A stretch of 64,000 nucleotides of DNA, from positions 1 through 64,000 of the forward strand of contig NZ_AVPU01000007.1 of assembly GCF_000768355.1 (NCBI RefSeq), read 5' to 3'. The notes under the pieces are model-generated. The model made no database searches, had not been told where the DNA came from, and saw only the letters and a list, made by a program, of their open reading frames with translations. Position 1 is the first letter of the stretch, and each line of letters opens with the position of its first letter. A program made the position numbers and the translations under genes. Shown here piece after piece: positions 16,899-26,496 of the stretch. This stretch comes from Lysobacter daejeonensis GH1-9. GTDB lineage: Bacteria > Pseudomonadota > Gammaproteobacteria > Xanthomonadales > Xanthomonadaceae.

Positions 16899-17780
16899 AT
16901 GACCGTCGACAAGAACCAACGCGAGCTGGAAACCGGTATCCACACCGACCTGTCCGGGCGGATGACCTACGGCGGCTACCTGCACCTGGACCGATTGCTG
17001 TCGGCCCAGGCGCCCCTGTCCAACCCGCCGCACCACGACGAGATGCTCTTCATCATCCAGCACCAGACCTCGGAGCTGTGGATGAAGCTGATGATCCACG
17101 AGTTGCGCGCGGCCATTGCCCACCTCGGCCGCGATGAAGTGTGGCAGACCCGCAAGGTGCTGGCGCGCTGCAAGCAGGTCATGCGCCAGCTGACCGAGCA
17201 GTGGTCGGTGCTGGAGACGCTGACGCCGTCGGAGTACATGGGCTTTCGCGACATCCTCGGGCCGTCGTCGGGGTTCCAGTCGCTGCAGTACCGCACCATC
17301 GAGTTCCTGATGGGCAACAAGAACGCGGACATGCTCAAGGTGTTCGCGCACGACGCCGACCTGCAGGCCGGGCTGGCCGATGTGCTCAACGCCCCCAGCC
17401 TGTACGAACACTTCCTGCATTACCTGTCGCGCTTCGGCCACGCCATCCCGGCGCACCACCTGCAGCGCGACTGGAGCCAGCCGCACGCGGCCGATCCGGC
17501 GTTGCGCCCGGTGTTCGAGCGCATCTACGAAGACACCGACACCTACTGGCGCGAGTACGCGCTGTGCGAGGACCTGGTGGACCTGGAAAGCCAGTTCCAG
17601 CTGTGGCGCTTCCGCCACATGCGCACGGTGATGCGCATCATCGGCTTCAAGCGCGGCACCGGCGGGTCCAGCGGCGTGGGCTTCCTCAAGCAGGCGCTGG
17701 AGCTGACGTTCTTCCCCGAGCTGTTCGAGGTGCGGACCTCGATCGGGCCGCAGGGGGGCTACGGCGGCGCGCCCGGCTGA
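16899..17780 (+). CDS. kynA: tryptophan 2,3-dioxygenase
   Basis: A 293-residue heme dioxygenase that opens the indole ring of L-tryptophan to N-formylkynurenine, the first step of the kynurenine pathway. Motifs include LTYGGYL-like [35 protein letters not shown] (proximal substrate pocket, near 40-60), [12 protein letters not shown], and the C-terminal [27 protein letters not shown] with the heme-ligand His. The ATG at 16899 gives the usual family length; an upstream in-frame ATG at 16836 adds non-homologous residues. No other kyn genes are in the window. A CTGCC..GGCAG imperfect dyad at 16800-16819 lies in the shared promoter region with the nuclease gene. Confidence 0.94.
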   Translation: MTVDKNQRELETGIHTDLSGRMTYGGYLHLDRLLSAQAPLSNPPHHDEMLFIIQHQTSELWMKLMIHELRAAIAHLGRDEVWQTRKVLARCKQVMRQLTEQWSVLETLTPSEYMGFRDILGPSSGFQSLQYRTIEFLMGNKNADMLKVFAHDADLQAGLADVLNAPSLYEHFLHYLSRFGHAIPAHHLQRDWSQPHAADPALRPVFERIYEDTDTYWREYALCEDLVDLESQFQLWRFRHMRTVMRIIGFKRGTGGSSGVGFLKQALELTFFPELFEVRTSIGPQGGYGGAPG

Positions 17781-17988
17781 CGCCGCGCGTGGCCGAGCCC
17801 AGGGCGGGTCGCGGCGCCTTGCACGAGGCGTTTGCCAGGGGATCATCGGGGCGCTTCGGCCGCCTATGGTGCGTCGCAGCAATGCGCCGCCGGTTTGACG
17901 TGGCCACCGGCAGCCGGTAAACCTCCCGGGTCCCGTGCCGGTTGCACGGGGTGCAACTTCTTTTTTCGAACCACACAGGGGACCCCGC

Positions 17989-19497
17989 ATGAGCGGAGCC
18001 GCAGTACCTAGCCAGGGCAACGAAGCGCCCATTCCCGAGTTCCAGCAGATCCTGGGGCATCCCAAGCCCCTGTGGATGCTGTTCATGTCGGAGTTCTGGG
18101 AGCGCTTTGCGTTCTACGGCATCCGCTGGGCACTCGTGCTCTACATCGTCGCCCAGTTCCACGGCGGCGACCCCTCCGGCCAGGCGCCGGCCAACCTGAC
18201 CTACGGCTCCTACCTGGCGCTGGTCTACGCGGGTGCGATCTTCGGCGGCTACGTGGCCGACCGGGTCATCGGCTACCAGCGCTCGATCCTGTTGGGTGCG
18301 GTGTTCATGGCCGCGGGCCTGTTCATGATCTCGCTGCCCAACCAGCAGATCTTCAACTTCGGCCTGGCCACGATTGTCGTGGGCAACGGCATGTTCAAGC
18401 CGAACATCTCCACGATGGTCGGCAAGCTCTACTCGACCGGTGACGAGCGCCGCGACTCGGGCTTCACCATCTTCTACATGGGCATCAATGCCGGTGCGTT
18501 CATCGCGCCGATCCTGACCCAGCTGCTGGCGCAGAAGGTGTTTGGTACCGATGCCATGCCGGCGTACCAGATCGTGTTCATCGCCTCGGGCATCGGCATG
18601 CTGATCAGCCTGGTGTGGTTCTGGTTCGGTCGCCGCCAGTTGCAGGGCATCGGCCGTCCGCCGGAAGAGGCGCCTGGCAAGCACCGCGTGGCCTACGTCG
18701 CCCTCGGTGCGCTGGCCGCAATCCCGTTGGTGTACACGCTGCTGGCGATGGGTTCGGCCAAGTTGCAGGTGATCCTGACCGCGCTGTTCATCGGCCTGGC
18801 CGGCATGCTGCTGGTCGAAGGCTTCCGCAACGGCGCCGTGGCCCGCGACAAGGTCATCGCGATGCTGCTGATCTTCGCGTTCAACATCCTGTTCTGGATG
18901 TTCTTCGAACAGGCCGGCAGTTCGTTCACCTTCCTCGCCGACCAGATCGTGGACCGCAACCTCAACGGCTGGGAGTTCCCGACCGCGTGGTTCCAGTCGG
19001 TCAACTCGGTGGCCATCATCACCCTGGCCCCGGTCATTGCCTGGATCTGGGTGAAGCTGGGCAAGGCCAATCCGTCGATTCCGCGCAAGTTCGGCCTGGG
19101 CCTGATCTTCAACGGCCTGGCGTTCCTGCTGCTGATGTTCGCGCTGTCCAGCCTGCTGGACCCGGCCACCAACAAGATCCCGTTCTGGACCCTGTTCGCC
19201 GTGTACTGGATCCAGTCCGTAGGCGAGCTGTGCCTGTCGCCGATCGGCCTGTCGATGGTGACCAAGCTGGCCCCGGTGCGCCTGGTCGGCCTGGGCATGG
19301 GCGGCTGGTTCCTGTCCACCGGCATCGGCAACAACCTGTCGGGCATCTTCGCCGGCCACGTGAGTGGCGAGGGCGGCATGACCACCGCCTCCGCGTTGGG
19401 CGGTTACACCTTCGGCTTCTGGGCCCTGGTGGGCGCGGGCGTGGTGCTGTTCCTGGTGGCGCCGCTGATCCAGCGTCTGATGCACGGCGTGAAGTAA
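17989..19497 (+). CDS. proton-dependent oligopeptide transporter (POT/PTR family)
   Basis: A 502-residue inner-membrane MFS protein with about 14 hydrophobic segments. The diagnostic E-x-x-E-R proton-coupling motif on helix 1 appears as FWERFAFYGIRWALVLY (about residues 32-48). The POT signature GNGMFKPNISTMVGKLY lies near 135-150, and FIFYMGINAGAF-like FTIFYMGINAGAFIAP near 160. It imports di- and tripeptides with protons. The ATG at 17989 has an AGGGGA ribosome-binding site. Two strong hairpin terminators follow. Confidence 0.92.
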   Translation: MSGAAVPSQGNEAPIPEFQQILGHPKPLWMLFMSEFWERFAFYGIRWALVLYIVAQFHGGDPSGQAPANLTYGSYLALVYAGAIFGGYVADRVIGYQRSILLGAVFMAAGLFMISLPNQQIFNFGLATIVVGNGMFKPNISTMVGKLYSTGDERRDSGFTIFYMGINAGAFIAPILTQLLAQKVFGTDAMPAYQIVFIASGIGMLISLVWFWFGRRQLQGIGRPPEEAPGKHRVAYVALGALAAIPLVYTLLAMGSAKLQVILTALFIGLAGMLLVEGFRNGAVARDKVIAMLLIFAFNILFWMFFEQAGSSFTFLADQIVDRNLNGWEFPTAWFQSVNSVAIITLAPVIAWIWVKLGKANPSIPRKFGLGLIFNGLAFLLLMFALSSLLDPATNKIPFWTLFAVYWIQSVGELCLSPIGLSMVTKLAPVRLVGLGMGGWFLSTGIGNNLSGIFAGHVSGEGGMTTASALGGYTFGFWALVGAGVVLFLVAPLIQRLMHGVK

Positions 19498-19506
19498 GCC
19501 TCCAAG

Positions 19507-19597
19507 GCGGCCCGCCGAATGCGGGCCGCAACTCCCGGCGTTGCCAGTCAGCACGCGGGAAATGAAAACGGCGACCTCAGGGTCGCCGTTCTTCTTT
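19507..19597 (+). terminator. double terminator after peptide transporter
   Basis: The first hairpin is GCGGCCCGC/GCGGGCCGC (19507-19529). The second is AACGGCGACC/GGTCGCCGTT with loop TCAG (19567-19590), followed by CTTCTTT. The second is a textbook intrinsic terminator. Confidence 0.85.
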
Positions 19598-19683
19598 GGC
19601 TCTCGCCCTCGTGCCGGATGCCCTCGCCAAGCGGGACCGCACGGCACGGACGGAGCGCCGCGCTATGCCGCCGCCGTGCCCGG

Positions 19684-20154
19684 TCAGCCCCTCACCGCGT
19701 TGGCGGCCTCAACCTTCAGCTCCAGCTCGTCCAGCCGGTCGAGCACGCGGAACAGCAGGGCGCGCTCCTCGGGGGTCATGTCGCCCAGCAACTGGCGCTC
19801 GAAATCCAGGGCCAGCGGCGCGATCTGGTCATAGATGCGCATGCCTTCCGGCGACAGGCGCAGCACCGAGCGGCGGCGGTCGTCGTCGTGCATCTCGCGG
19901 GTCAGCCGCCCCGATTCCAGCAGGCGAGCCACCGCGCGGCTCACCGCCACCTTGTCCATCGCCGAGCGCTGCGCCACTTCGTTGGCCGACAGGTCCGGAT
20001 ATCGGCCCAGGATGGCCATCACCCGCCATTCGGTGATGGTCAGCTGGAAATGGTCGGAGTAGATCTGTGCCACCGAGCTGCTGATCCGGTTGGACAGCAC
20101 CGACAGGCGGTACGGCAGGAAGCGCTCCAGATCGAGCTGGGTGTGGGGTGCCAT
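19684..20154 (-). CDS. MarR-family repressor of tyrosine/homogentisate catabolism
   Basis: A 156-residue winged-helix regulator. The core is LTITEWRVMAILGRYPDLSANEVAQRSAMDKVAVSRAVARLLESG, followed by the wing DDDRRRSVLRLSPEG (about residues 38-105). Flanking helices form the usual dimer interface. It is divergent from hpd-hmgA, and the 97-bp gap holds a perfect 14-bp palindrome inside the hpd promoter spacer. Nearly the same palindrome precedes fahA at 52.2 kb, so this protein probably represses both halves of the pathway. The ligand is likely a pathway intermediate such as homogentisate or 4-hydroxyphenylpyruvate (inference). Confidence 0.87.
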   Translation of the reverse strand: MAPHTQLDLERFLPYRLSVLSNRISSSVAQIYSDHFQLTITEWRVMAILGRYPDLSANEVAQRSAMDKVAVSRAVARLLESGRLTREMHDDDRRRSVLRLSPEGMRIYDQIAPLALDFERQLLGDMTPEERALLFRVLDRLDELELKVEAANAVRG

Positions 20155-20167
20155 GGGGTCGGTTGCC

Positions 20168-20196
20168 TTGATCTTGGTTTCAATTGAAACTATAAA
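20168..20196 (+). promoter_or_regulatory. hpd promoter with embedded MarR-type operator
   Basis: -35 TTGATC (20168-20173), a spacer of exactly 17 bp, and -10 TATAAA (20191-20196). The spacer contains the perfect 14-bp palindrome GTTTCAATTGAAAC (20177-20190), so a bound dimer would block RNA polymerase. The divergent marR gene starts 14 bp to the left and would be autoregulated. Confidence 0.83.
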
Positions 20197-20251
20197 GCCT
20201 CATCCCTCACGCCGACCCCGCCGGGGCCGGCCGCGACAACGGAAGCATGCC

Positions 20252-21343
20252 ATGAACGCGCAGCCCAACCTCGGAATGCAGGTCACCACCTTCGAGAACC
20301 CCCTCGGCATCAACGGCTTCGAGTTCGTCGAGTTCGCCGCGCCGGCCGGGCAGGGTGAACTGCTGCACGACTATTTCCGCCGCATGGGCTTCAGTGCCGT
20401 GCTGCGCCACAAGAGCCGCGCCATCACCGTCTACCGCCAGGGCGGGGTGAACTTCCTGGTCAACGAGGAGCCGGACAGCTTCGCCGCCGACTTCGCCGCC
20501 AAGCACGGGCCCAGCGCCTGTGGCTTCGCGATCCGCTTCCGCGAGCCGGCCGCCAAGGTGTTCGACACCGTGGTCGGCAACGGCGGCGAGGCGGTGGCCG
20601 ACAAGGCCGACAGCAAGGCGGTGGACGCGCCGGTGGTCAAGGGCATCGGCGACTGCATGCTGTACCTGGTCGATCGCTACGGCGACAACGGCAACGTGTA
20701 CGAGGACTACGTGGCCATCGAAGGCGTCGAGCAGGACCCGAAGGGCTTCGGGCTGACCTTCATCGACCACCTGACCCACAACCTGTACTTCGGCAACATG
20801 CAGAAGTGGTCGGACTACTACGAGCGCCTGTTCAACTTCCGCGAGATCCGCTACTTCGACATCAAGGGTGCGAAGACCGGCCTGGTGTCGAAGGCGATGA
20901 CCGCGCCGGACGGCATCGTGCGCATCCCGCTGAACGAGTCCAGCGACCCGAAGTCGCAGATCAACGAATACCTGGACGCGTACAAGGGCGAGGGCATCCA
21001 GCACATCGCCTGTTTCACCGACAACATCTATGACACGGTGGAGGCGATGCGCGCGCAGGGCATCGAGTTCCTGGACACGCCGGACACCTACTTCGACGTG
21101 GTCGACCAGCGCATCCCCAACCACGGCGAGGACGTGCCGCGCCTGGCCAAGAACAAGATCCTGATCGACGCCGATCCGGAGACCAAGACCCGCAAGCTGC
21201 TGCAGATCTTCACCCAGAACGCGATCGGTCCGATCTTCTTCGAGATCATCCAGCGCAAGGGCAACGAGGGCTTCGGCGAAGGCAATTTCCAGGCGTTGTT
21301 CGAGTCGATCGAGCGCGACCAGATGAAGCGCGGCGTGATCTGA
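20252..21343 (+). CDS. hpd: 4-hydroxyphenylpyruvate dioxygenase
   Basis: A 363-residue non-heme iron enzyme that converts 4-hydroxyphenylpyruvate to homogentisate. The C-terminal VOC domain carries the 2-His-1-Glu iron triad: His173 in FIDHLTHNL, His251 in IQHIACFT, and Glu331 in IFFEIIQR. The C-terminal gating helix ([18 protein letters not shown]) is present. The N-terminal VOC half (about 15-150) has no metal site, as usual. It is first gene of the hpd-hmgA unit, with 125 bp to hmgA, under the operator at 20177. Confidence 0.95.
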   Translation: MNAQPNLGMQVTTFENPLGINGFEFVEFAAPAGQGELLHDYFRRMGFSAVLRHKSRAITVYRQGGVNFLVNEEPDSFAADFAAKHGPSACGFAIRFREPAAKVFDTVVGNGGEAVADKADSKAVDAPVVKGIGDCMLYLVDRYGDNGNVYEDYVAIEGVEQDPKGFGLTFIDHLTHNLYFGNMQKWSDYYERLFNFREIRYFDIKGAKTGLVSKAMTAPDGIVRIPLNESSDPKSQINEYLDAYKGEGIQHIACFTDNIYDTVEAMRAQGIEFLDTPDTYFDVVDQRIPNHGEDVPRLAKNKILIDADPETKTRKLLQIFTQNAIGPIFFEIIQRKGNEGFGEGNFQALFESIERDQMKRGVI

Positions 21344-21468
21344 GGTTTGGCGGTGCGGCGCCACGTGCGCCGCATCGCCCTGTGTCACTTCTTCACCACA
21401 CGGCACATCACCACCTGACCATCGCTGGTCCCGGCCGGGGCCAGCACCCACATCGACGGGCGCATGCC

Positions 21469-22770
21469 ATGGCACTGAGCAGTAACGGCTACCAGACGGG
21501 TTTCGGCAACGAGTTCGCGACCGAGGCGGTCGCCGGCGCGCTGCCGGTGGGGCGCAACTCACCGCAGCGCGTGGCGCACGGTCTGTACGCCGAGCAGCTG
21601 TCCGGTACGGCGTTCACCGCGCCGCGCCACGCCAATCGTCGCAGCTGGCTGTACCGCATCCGCCCGGCGGCGATGCATGGCGAGTTCAAGCCGTACGCAC
21701 AGCCGCAGTTCCACAACGCGTTCGGTGAAGGCCCGGTCACGCCGGACCAGCTGCGCTGGAACCCGCTGCCGATGCCGGCGGCGCCGACCGACTTCATCGA
21801 CGGCCTGTTCACCATGGCCGGCAACGGCGGCCCGGCCGCGCAGTCGGGCGTGGGCATCCACCTGTATGCCGCCAACCGCGACATGCACGGGCGCTACTTC
21901 TACGATGCCGACGGCGAGCTGCTGATCGTGCCGCAGCACGGTCGCCTGCACATCGAGACGGAGATGGGCGTGCTGGACGTGGAGCCGCAGCAGATCGCGG
22001 TGATCCCGCGTGGCGTGCGCTTCAGCGTGTCGCTGCCCGATGGCGAGGCGCGCGGCTACGTGTGCGAGAACTTCGGCGCGATGCTCAAGCTGCCGGACCT
22101 GGGCCCGATCGGCAGCAATGGGCTGGCCAACCCGCGAGACTTCGAAGTGCCGAACGCGGCCTACGAGGACGTCGAGGGCGACTTCGAGCTGGTCGCCAAG
22201 TTCCAGGGTCACCTGTGGCGCGCGTACATCGGCCACTCGCCGCTGGACGTGGTCGGCTGGCACGGCAACTACGCGCCGTACAAGTACGACCTGCGTCGAT
22301 TCAACACCATCGGTTCGATCAGCTACGACCATCCGGATCCGTCGATCTTCCTGGTGCTGCACTCGCCCAGCGACAGCGAGGGCGTCAGCAACCTGGACTT
22401 CGTGATCTTCCCGCCGCGTATCCTGGCAATGCAGGACACGTTCCGTCCGCCGTGGTTCCACCGCAACATCGCCAGCGAGTTCATGGGGTTGGTGCACGGC
22501 GCGTACGATGCCAAGGCAGAGGGCTTCGTGCCGGGCGGCTGCTCGCTGCACAACAGCATGACCGGCCACGGTCCGGATGCGGCGACGTTCGAGAAGGCCA
22601 GCAGTGCCGACCTCAGCCAGCCCGATTACATCAGCGGCACGATGGCCTTCATGTTCGAAACGCGCGCCGTGATCCGTCCGGCCATGCAGGCGATCGAGGC
22701 ATCGCACCGCCAACGCGAGTACCAGGCCTGCTGGGCCGGGCTGAAGAAGCACTTCCGCGCGCCGGGCTGA
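21469..22770 (+). CDS. hmgA: homogentisate 1,2-dioxygenase
   Basis: A 433-residue cupin-type iron dioxygenase that cleaves homogentisate to maleylacetoacetate. It opens with [13 protein letters not shown] and has the family landmarks [11 protein letters not shown], the [26 protein letters not shown] barrel (near 165-190), [13 protein letters not shown] with an iron-ligand His-Glu region, and [16 protein letters not shown]. The ATG at 21469 was chosen over an earlier in-frame start because homology begins at [15 protein letters not shown]. It is second gene of the hpd unit. The following steps, maiA and fahA, are at 52-54 kb. Confidence 0.95.
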   Translation: MALSSNGYQTGFGNEFATEAVAGALPVGRNSPQRVAHGLYAEQLSGTAFTAPRHANRRSWLYRIRPAAMHGEFKPYAQPQFHNAFGEGPVTPDQLRWNPLPMPAAPTDFIDGLFTMAGNGGPAAQSGVGIHLYAANRDMHGRYFYDADGELLIVPQHGRLHIETEMGVLDVEPQQIAVIPRGVRFSVSLPDGEARGYVCENFGAMLKLPDLGPIGSNGLANPRDFEVPNAAYEDVEGDFELVAKFQGHLWRAYIGHSPLDVVGWHGNYAPYKYDLRRFNTIGSISYDHPDPSIFLVLHSPSDSEGVSNLDFVIFPPRILAMQDTFRPPWFHRNIASEFMGLVHGAYDAKAEGFVPGGCSLHNSMTGHGPDAATFEKASSADLSQPDYISGTMAFMFETRAVIRPAMQAIEASHRQREYQACWAGLKKHFRAPG

Positions 22771-22843
22771 CCGAATGGGGCCGGCCTAGTCGCCGGCTTC
22801 ACCGCCGACTGCGATACTGGACCACCCCAGGAAGGAGTGGTCC

Positions 22844-23545
22844 ATGCGAAGGATGTCCCTGTTGTTGCTGGCTGCAACGATGCTGGCCGGCTGTGCAGAT
22901 GAGCGCGCGTCGGGCGATGCGGTAACCGCTGGCACGCAAGCGCCGCAAACGGTGCCGCAGGATCGGACACCGCCGGCGCAAGCGTCGACTGGCGCTGCCT
23001 CCAGCATGCCCTCGGCCGCGGCGCCAGTGACAACCCCGCCTCCAGTGCCGGACGGCGACGCGCCAACGCCCGTCCCCGACGGCGACCTGAACCTCGCGCG
23101 CTTCAGCGGCTACGGCGACATTCCGTTTGGCGCGCCTGTCGCGGACATGACGCGACTTTGGGGCGGTGAGCTCAAGGTCATCGGCAAGGATCTCAATGAC
23201 CAGTGCTACTTCATGGCCCCAACATGGTCGAAGCGGCCGGCGGACTTCAGTTTCATGATCAGCGAGGGCCGGTTTGCGCGGTTCTCCGTCGAGAGCCGGA
23301 ACTTCGTGGCGCCCGGCGGGGCACATGTGGGCATGACCAAGGCCGAGGTGGTCCGGCGCTATGCCGGACGCATCGAAGTGCAGCCGCACAAATACTCCGA
23401 CGGCCAATACCTGCGGGTGAAGGACCCGGCCGGTGGCAAGGCGGTGCTGGTCCTGGAGACCGACGGCAAGGGCGATGACGCCCGCGTCACCGAGTGGCGC
23501 GTGGGCGTGCCACCCGAAATCGATTACGTCGAAGGCTGCTCCTGA
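22844..23545 (+). CDS. hypothetical lipoprotein with Pro/Ala-rich linker
   Basis: A 233-residue lipoprotein. The signal peptide has lipobox LAGC (Cys18, or Cys15 if Met4 is the start). A low-complexity Ala/Pro/Thr linker follows (about 30-80) with a PVPDGDAPTPVPDGD duplication. The globular C-terminal domain (about 85-233) contains YGDIPFGAPVADMTRLWGGEL and a conserved-looking GGAHVGMTKAEVVRRYAGRI turn-helix, the pattern of small periplasmic domains of unknown function. I do not recognise a named family. An 8-bp inverted repeat (22818-22825 and 22837-22844) brackets its AGGAAGGAG ribosome-binding site. Confidence 0.75.
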   Translation: MRRMSLLLLAATMLAGCADERASGDAVTAGTQAPQTVPQDRTPPAQASTGAASSMPSAAAPVTTPPPVPDGDAPTPVPDGDLNLARFSGYGDIPFGAPVADMTRLWGGELKVIGKDLNDQCYFMAPTWSKRPADFSFMISEGRFARFSVESRNFVAPGGAHVGMTKAEVVRRYAGRIEVQPHKYSDGQYLRVKDPAGGKAVLVLETDGKGDDARVTEWRVGVPPEIDYVEGCS

Positions 23546-23558
23546 CGCGTTCCGATGC

Positions 23559-24257
23559 TCAGGCCGCCGAGCAGGCGGTCGCATCGATCCGCAGCGAAGC
23601 AGCCAGGCGCGGCACGAATTCCTCCGGCAGCACTTCGCCCAATCGCGTGGTGACGCGGGTGTAGTAAGACTCCGTCGCAACCGACCGCAGATGGCGCAGG
23701 CTTTCGACCAGGCTCGCCAGGACCTCGTCGCCGCTGCTGCTGGACTGGATGGCCACCTTGAGCGTTGCGGCTTCCACGCTGCGCTGCAACTGCAGCATGT
23801 CCAGCATGTACATCTTCGCCGCGGCCGTTGAGCGCCGCGGACCGACACGCGGCACGGGCGGTGGCGGAGGCAACGCCGCCACCTGCTCGGCCAGGGTGCC
23901 GGTGGGCGCGGGCGGTGCAGTCGCTGCCGGTGCGGCGGTAGCGGCCTCGATGGCCGCCTGTGCGCGCTCCTGCACCCGCGTGGCCAGGTCGCGTGACGCC
24001 CGCAGCAGCGCGCCCATGCCCTGGCCGGCCGCTCCGGCCACCTGATCGGCCCCGCGCTCCCCCGCGGCGGCTTGCAGATACCCCTCGCGCAACAACCGGT
24101 CGATCGGTGCCAGCGTCGCCGGGCCCAGCATCGACACGATGTCGTTGAGGCTGCGCTGGCCATTGCTCACGATGAGGATGTGGCGGTCCTGCGCGCTCAG
24201 CCCGGCATCCCGGTTCTGGATGGCGGTGCGCGCCTTGTCGGTCTTTGCCAGCAGCAT
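23559..24257 (-). CDS. hypothetical protein with N-terminal winged-helix-like segment
   Basis: A 232-residue protein of unknown function. Residues about 1-65 (ILIVSNGQRSLNDIVSMLGPATLAPIDRLLREGYL) resemble a small winged-helix or response-module domain. The middle is Ala/Pro-rich and likely disordered (about 105-145). The C-terminal third (about 148-225) is helical and resembles a four-helix domain. No signal peptide or membrane segment is seen. The ATG at 24257 has a good GGAGGAGG ribosome-binding site on the minus strand; the earlier in-frame ATG lacks one. It is convergent with the upstream lipoprotein gene (13 bp between stops). Confidence 0.7.
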   Translation of the reverse strand: MLLAKTDKARTAIQNRDAGLSAQDRHILIVSNGQRSLNDIVSMLGPATLAPIDRLLREGYLQAAAGERGADQVAGAAGQGMGALLRASRDLATRVQERAQAAIEAATAAPAATAPPAPTGTLAEQVAALPPPPPVPRVGPRRSTAAAKMYMLDMLQLQRSVEAATLKVAIQSSSSGDEVLASLVESLRHLRSVATESYYTRVTTRLGEVLPEEFVPRLAASLRIDATACSAA

Positions 24258-24428
24258 CGTGAGCCCTCCTCCCAAGGACTGCGGCACGATACGTTGGCTG
24301 TATGAATGCGTGATGACATGCTCAATCCGGGCCTCGCGTGGTCTCCGTCCCAACCGGCGGGACCTGTCCCCGCGCATCCTTCACCGGGCCGGGCATAGAA
24401 TCGGCCGTCACATCAGGGGGGAAGGGCA

Positions 24429-25382
24429 ATGCTCGCAGCCGTTGGGATGTTCCTGTTGGGCTTGGCGCTGCTGGCGCTGGGTGGTGATTCCATCGTCAAG
24501 GGCGCTTCCGGCCTGGCGCAGCGGTTGGGGCTGACGCCCTTCACTACCGGTCTGCTGCTGGTGGCCTTCGCCACCTCGTTGCCGGAACTGGCGGTCAATG
24601 GCCACGCCATCGTGCGCGGCCAACAGTCGTTGGCGCTGGGCAATGCCGTCGGTAGCAACGTGGTCAACTTCGGCCTGACGCTGGGCGCGGCGGCACTCGC
24701 CGCACCGCTGCTGGTGCGCTGGCGCGCCTTGTCGCCGCTGCTGGTGGTGCTGCTGGTCGGCACGGCGGCGGTGATGGGGTTGGGGCTGGATGGCGTGCTC
24801 TCGCGCGGCGATGGCATGGTGCTGTTGGCGGCGTTCGTCGCCGTGGTGGCCTTCTCCCTTGTGCGCGGCCGTAACGAAACGCCTGAGCTGCAGGCCGAGA
24901 TCGAAGCCTTCGCGCGAACCCGCACCGACCTGGCGCTCAACGTGGTGCGTTTCGCCATCGCCGCCGCACTGCTGTACTACGGCTCGCGATTCGTGGTGGT
25001 GCACGCGCCGGTGTTGGGCGCTGGCCTGGGCATGAGTCCGCTGCTCACCGGCCTGTTGCCGGTGGCGATCGGCACCGCATTGCCGGAAATGGCCGCTGCC
25101 ATTGCCGCCGCGCGCCGCGGCCAGGGCGATCTGGTGGCCGGTCATGTCATCGGGTCCAGCCTGTGCAACCTGTTGCTGGTGGTCGGTGGCATGGCGGCCT
25201 TCAACCCTGTGCCGCTGCCCGAGTCGTTCGTGCGCTTCGAGCTGCCGGCGGCCCTGGTGTTCGCGCTGATGATGGTGCCGATGCTGCGGGGCGACCTGCG
25301 GGTGAGCAAGCGCGAAGGCGGCGTGCTGCTGTTGGCGCTGGTGGCTTGGGTGGCGTTCGAGCTGGCCTGGCTTCACGGCTGA
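24429..25382 (+). CDS. calcium/sodium antiporter (CaCA superfamily)
   Basis: A 317-residue inner-membrane protein with about ten hydrophobic helices in two inverted halves. Each half has the ion-binding alpha-repeat: VAFATSLPELAVNGHAI plus GNAVGSNVVN (about residues 38-78), and VAIGTALPEMAAAIAAA plus GHVIGSSLCN (about 213-255). The paired acidic residues needed for Ca2+/Na+ exchange are present. It is similar to E. coli YrbG-type exchangers. The gene ends 6 bp before the stop of mrpG, which converges from the right. It probably contributes to Na+/Ca2+ homeostasis beside the Mrp operon. Confidence 0.88.
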   Translation: MLAAVGMFLLGLALLALGGDSIVKGASGLAQRLGLTPFTTGLLLVAFATSLPELAVNGHAIVRGQQSLALGNAVGSNVVNFGLTLGAAALAAPLLVRWRALSPLLVVLLVGTAAVMGLGLDGVLSRGDGMVLLAAFVAVVAFSLVRGRNETPELQAEIEAFARTRTDLALNVVRFAIAAALLYYGSRFVVVHAPVLGAGLGMSPLLTGLLPVAIGTALPEMAAAIAAARRGQGDLVAGHVIGSSLCNLLLVVGGMAAFNPVPLPESFVRFELPAALVFALMMVPMLRGDLRVSKREGGVLLLALVAWVAFELAWLHG

Positions 25383-25388
25383 CCCGGC

Positions 25389-25745
25389 TCAGTCGCGGGT
25401 AGCGGCTGAGCGGCCCGCTGCTGCTTCCGACGTGGGTGTTGGCGGCCGCAAACCGGGCGCCAGTCGCAGCGCCGCGCGCGCCATCACATGGGCGCTGATT
25501 GGCGCGGTGATGAACAGGAACACGGTGATGAGCACCTCCCGTGCCCCCAGGCCATCGCCCAGCCATGCGTGGAAACCGATCGATGCCATCAGGATGCAGC
25601 CCACGCCCAGCGTGGTGGCCTTGGTCGGTCCGTGCAGGCGTTTGAAGAACTCCGACAGCTTGACCAGGCCCAGTGAGCCGACCAGCACGAAGCCACTGCC
25701 GATCAACAGCAGGGCGGCAAGCAGTGATTCCAGCACGACGTTCAT
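25389..25745 (-). CDS. mrpG: Mrp-type Na+/H+ antiporter subunit G
   Basis: A 118-residue membrane protein with three hydrophobic helices, containing LGLVKLSEFFKRLHGPTKATTLGVGCILMAS (about 27-57), the MrpG/PhaG signature. It is the last gene of the Mrp operon. Its ATG overlaps the mrpF stop by 4 bp, indicating translational coupling. The C-terminal tail is hydrophilic and variable. Confidence 0.9.
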   Translation of the reverse strand: MNVVLESLLAALLLIGSGFVLVGSLGLVKLSEFFKRLHGPTKATTLGVGCILMASIGFHAWLGDGLGAREVLITVFLFITAPISAHVMARAALRLAPGLRPPTPTSEAAAGRSAATRD

Positions 25746-26014
25746 TCCATGATGTCCCGTCGCAGCACGTACTTGCTCAGTACCACCGTGCTGACGAAGC
25801 CCAGCATGGCGATGACCAATGCCGCTTCGAAGTAGATCGCCGTGCGCTGTTGCATGCCGAACAGCATCAGCGCGGCGATGGTGTTCACGTATAGCGTGTC
25901 CAGGCCGAGGATGCGATCGGGCACCGAGGGTCCGCGCAGCAGCCGGTACAGGCTCATCAGCATGGCCAGCGCGACGGCGCCCAGCGCGGCGTCCAGGGCG
26001 AAGTCGAGGATCAC
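25742..26014 (-). CDS. mrpF: Mrp-type Na+/H+ antiporter subunit F
   Basis: A 90-residue membrane protein with three helices and the MrpF pattern LYRLLRGPSVPDRILGLDTLYVNTIA (about 22-47). It overlaps mrpE upstream and mrpG downstream by 4 bp each. Subunits A to G assemble into one large hetero-oligomeric Na+(K+)/H+ antiporter; all are needed for activity in characterised systems. Confidence 0.9.
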   Translation of the reverse strand: MILDFALDAALGAVALAMLMSLYRLLRGPSVPDRILGLDTLYVNTIAALMLFGMQQRTAIYFEAALVIAMLGFVSTVVLSKYVLRRDIME

Positions 26015-26496
26015 GGGAAGATCTCCTTCAGTGGGGCCTCGTAGCGATGCTTGATGTCGGCCACGGTTGCTGCTGCATCCTTGAGGTTGAAGCAGTGCAC
26101 GAGCAGGTGGCGCTGGTCCTCGGACAATTCGGCCGACACCGTGCCCGGCGTGAGGGTGATGATGCTGGCCAGCGCGGTGATGCCGTGGATGTTGGTCAGT
26201 TCCAGTGGCACCCAGACGAATCCCGGGGTCAGTGCGCGCTCTGGGCCAAGGATGCGCCGTGCCACCTCGATGTTCGACAGCACGATGTCCCCAGCCACGC
26301 GCAGGGCGAGCCGCAGCAGGACGCCATGCCGTCCGAAACGTGCACGCTGGGGCATCAGTCGGCCCGACAGCAGCGGCAGGCCAATCGCGAGGCCTAGGCC
26401 GAGCAGCAACTGGCCCCAGGTCAGGTCAGCCACCAGCAGCAGCCACAGCAGCAGCACCGACAGGCTCTGGGGCAGCGAGGGAATCCAACGTGTCAT
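26011..26496 (-). CDS. mrpE: Mrp-type Na+/H+ antiporter subunit E
   Basis: A 161-residue protein with two N-terminal membrane helices (about 8-45) followed by a cytoplasmic domain with ILGPERALTPGFVWVPLELTNIHGITALASIITLTPGTVSAEL, the MrpE/PhaE signature. Starts and stops overlap the neighbouring mrpD and mrpF genes by 4 bp. Confidence 0.92.
   Translation of the reverse strand: MTRWIPSLPQSLSVLLLWLLLVADLTWGQLLLGLGLAIGLPLLSGRLMPQRARFGRHGVLLRLALRVAGDIVLSNIEVARRILGPERALTPGFVWVPLELTNIHGITALASIITLTPGTVSAELSEDQRHLLVHCFNLKDAAATVADIKHRYEAPLKEIFP

Noticed and set aside
17686-19647. 653-codon minus-strand ORF across the peptide transporter
   Set aside because: Asp/Gln/His-rich shadow of a membrane transporter; no ribosome-binding site or conserved domain.
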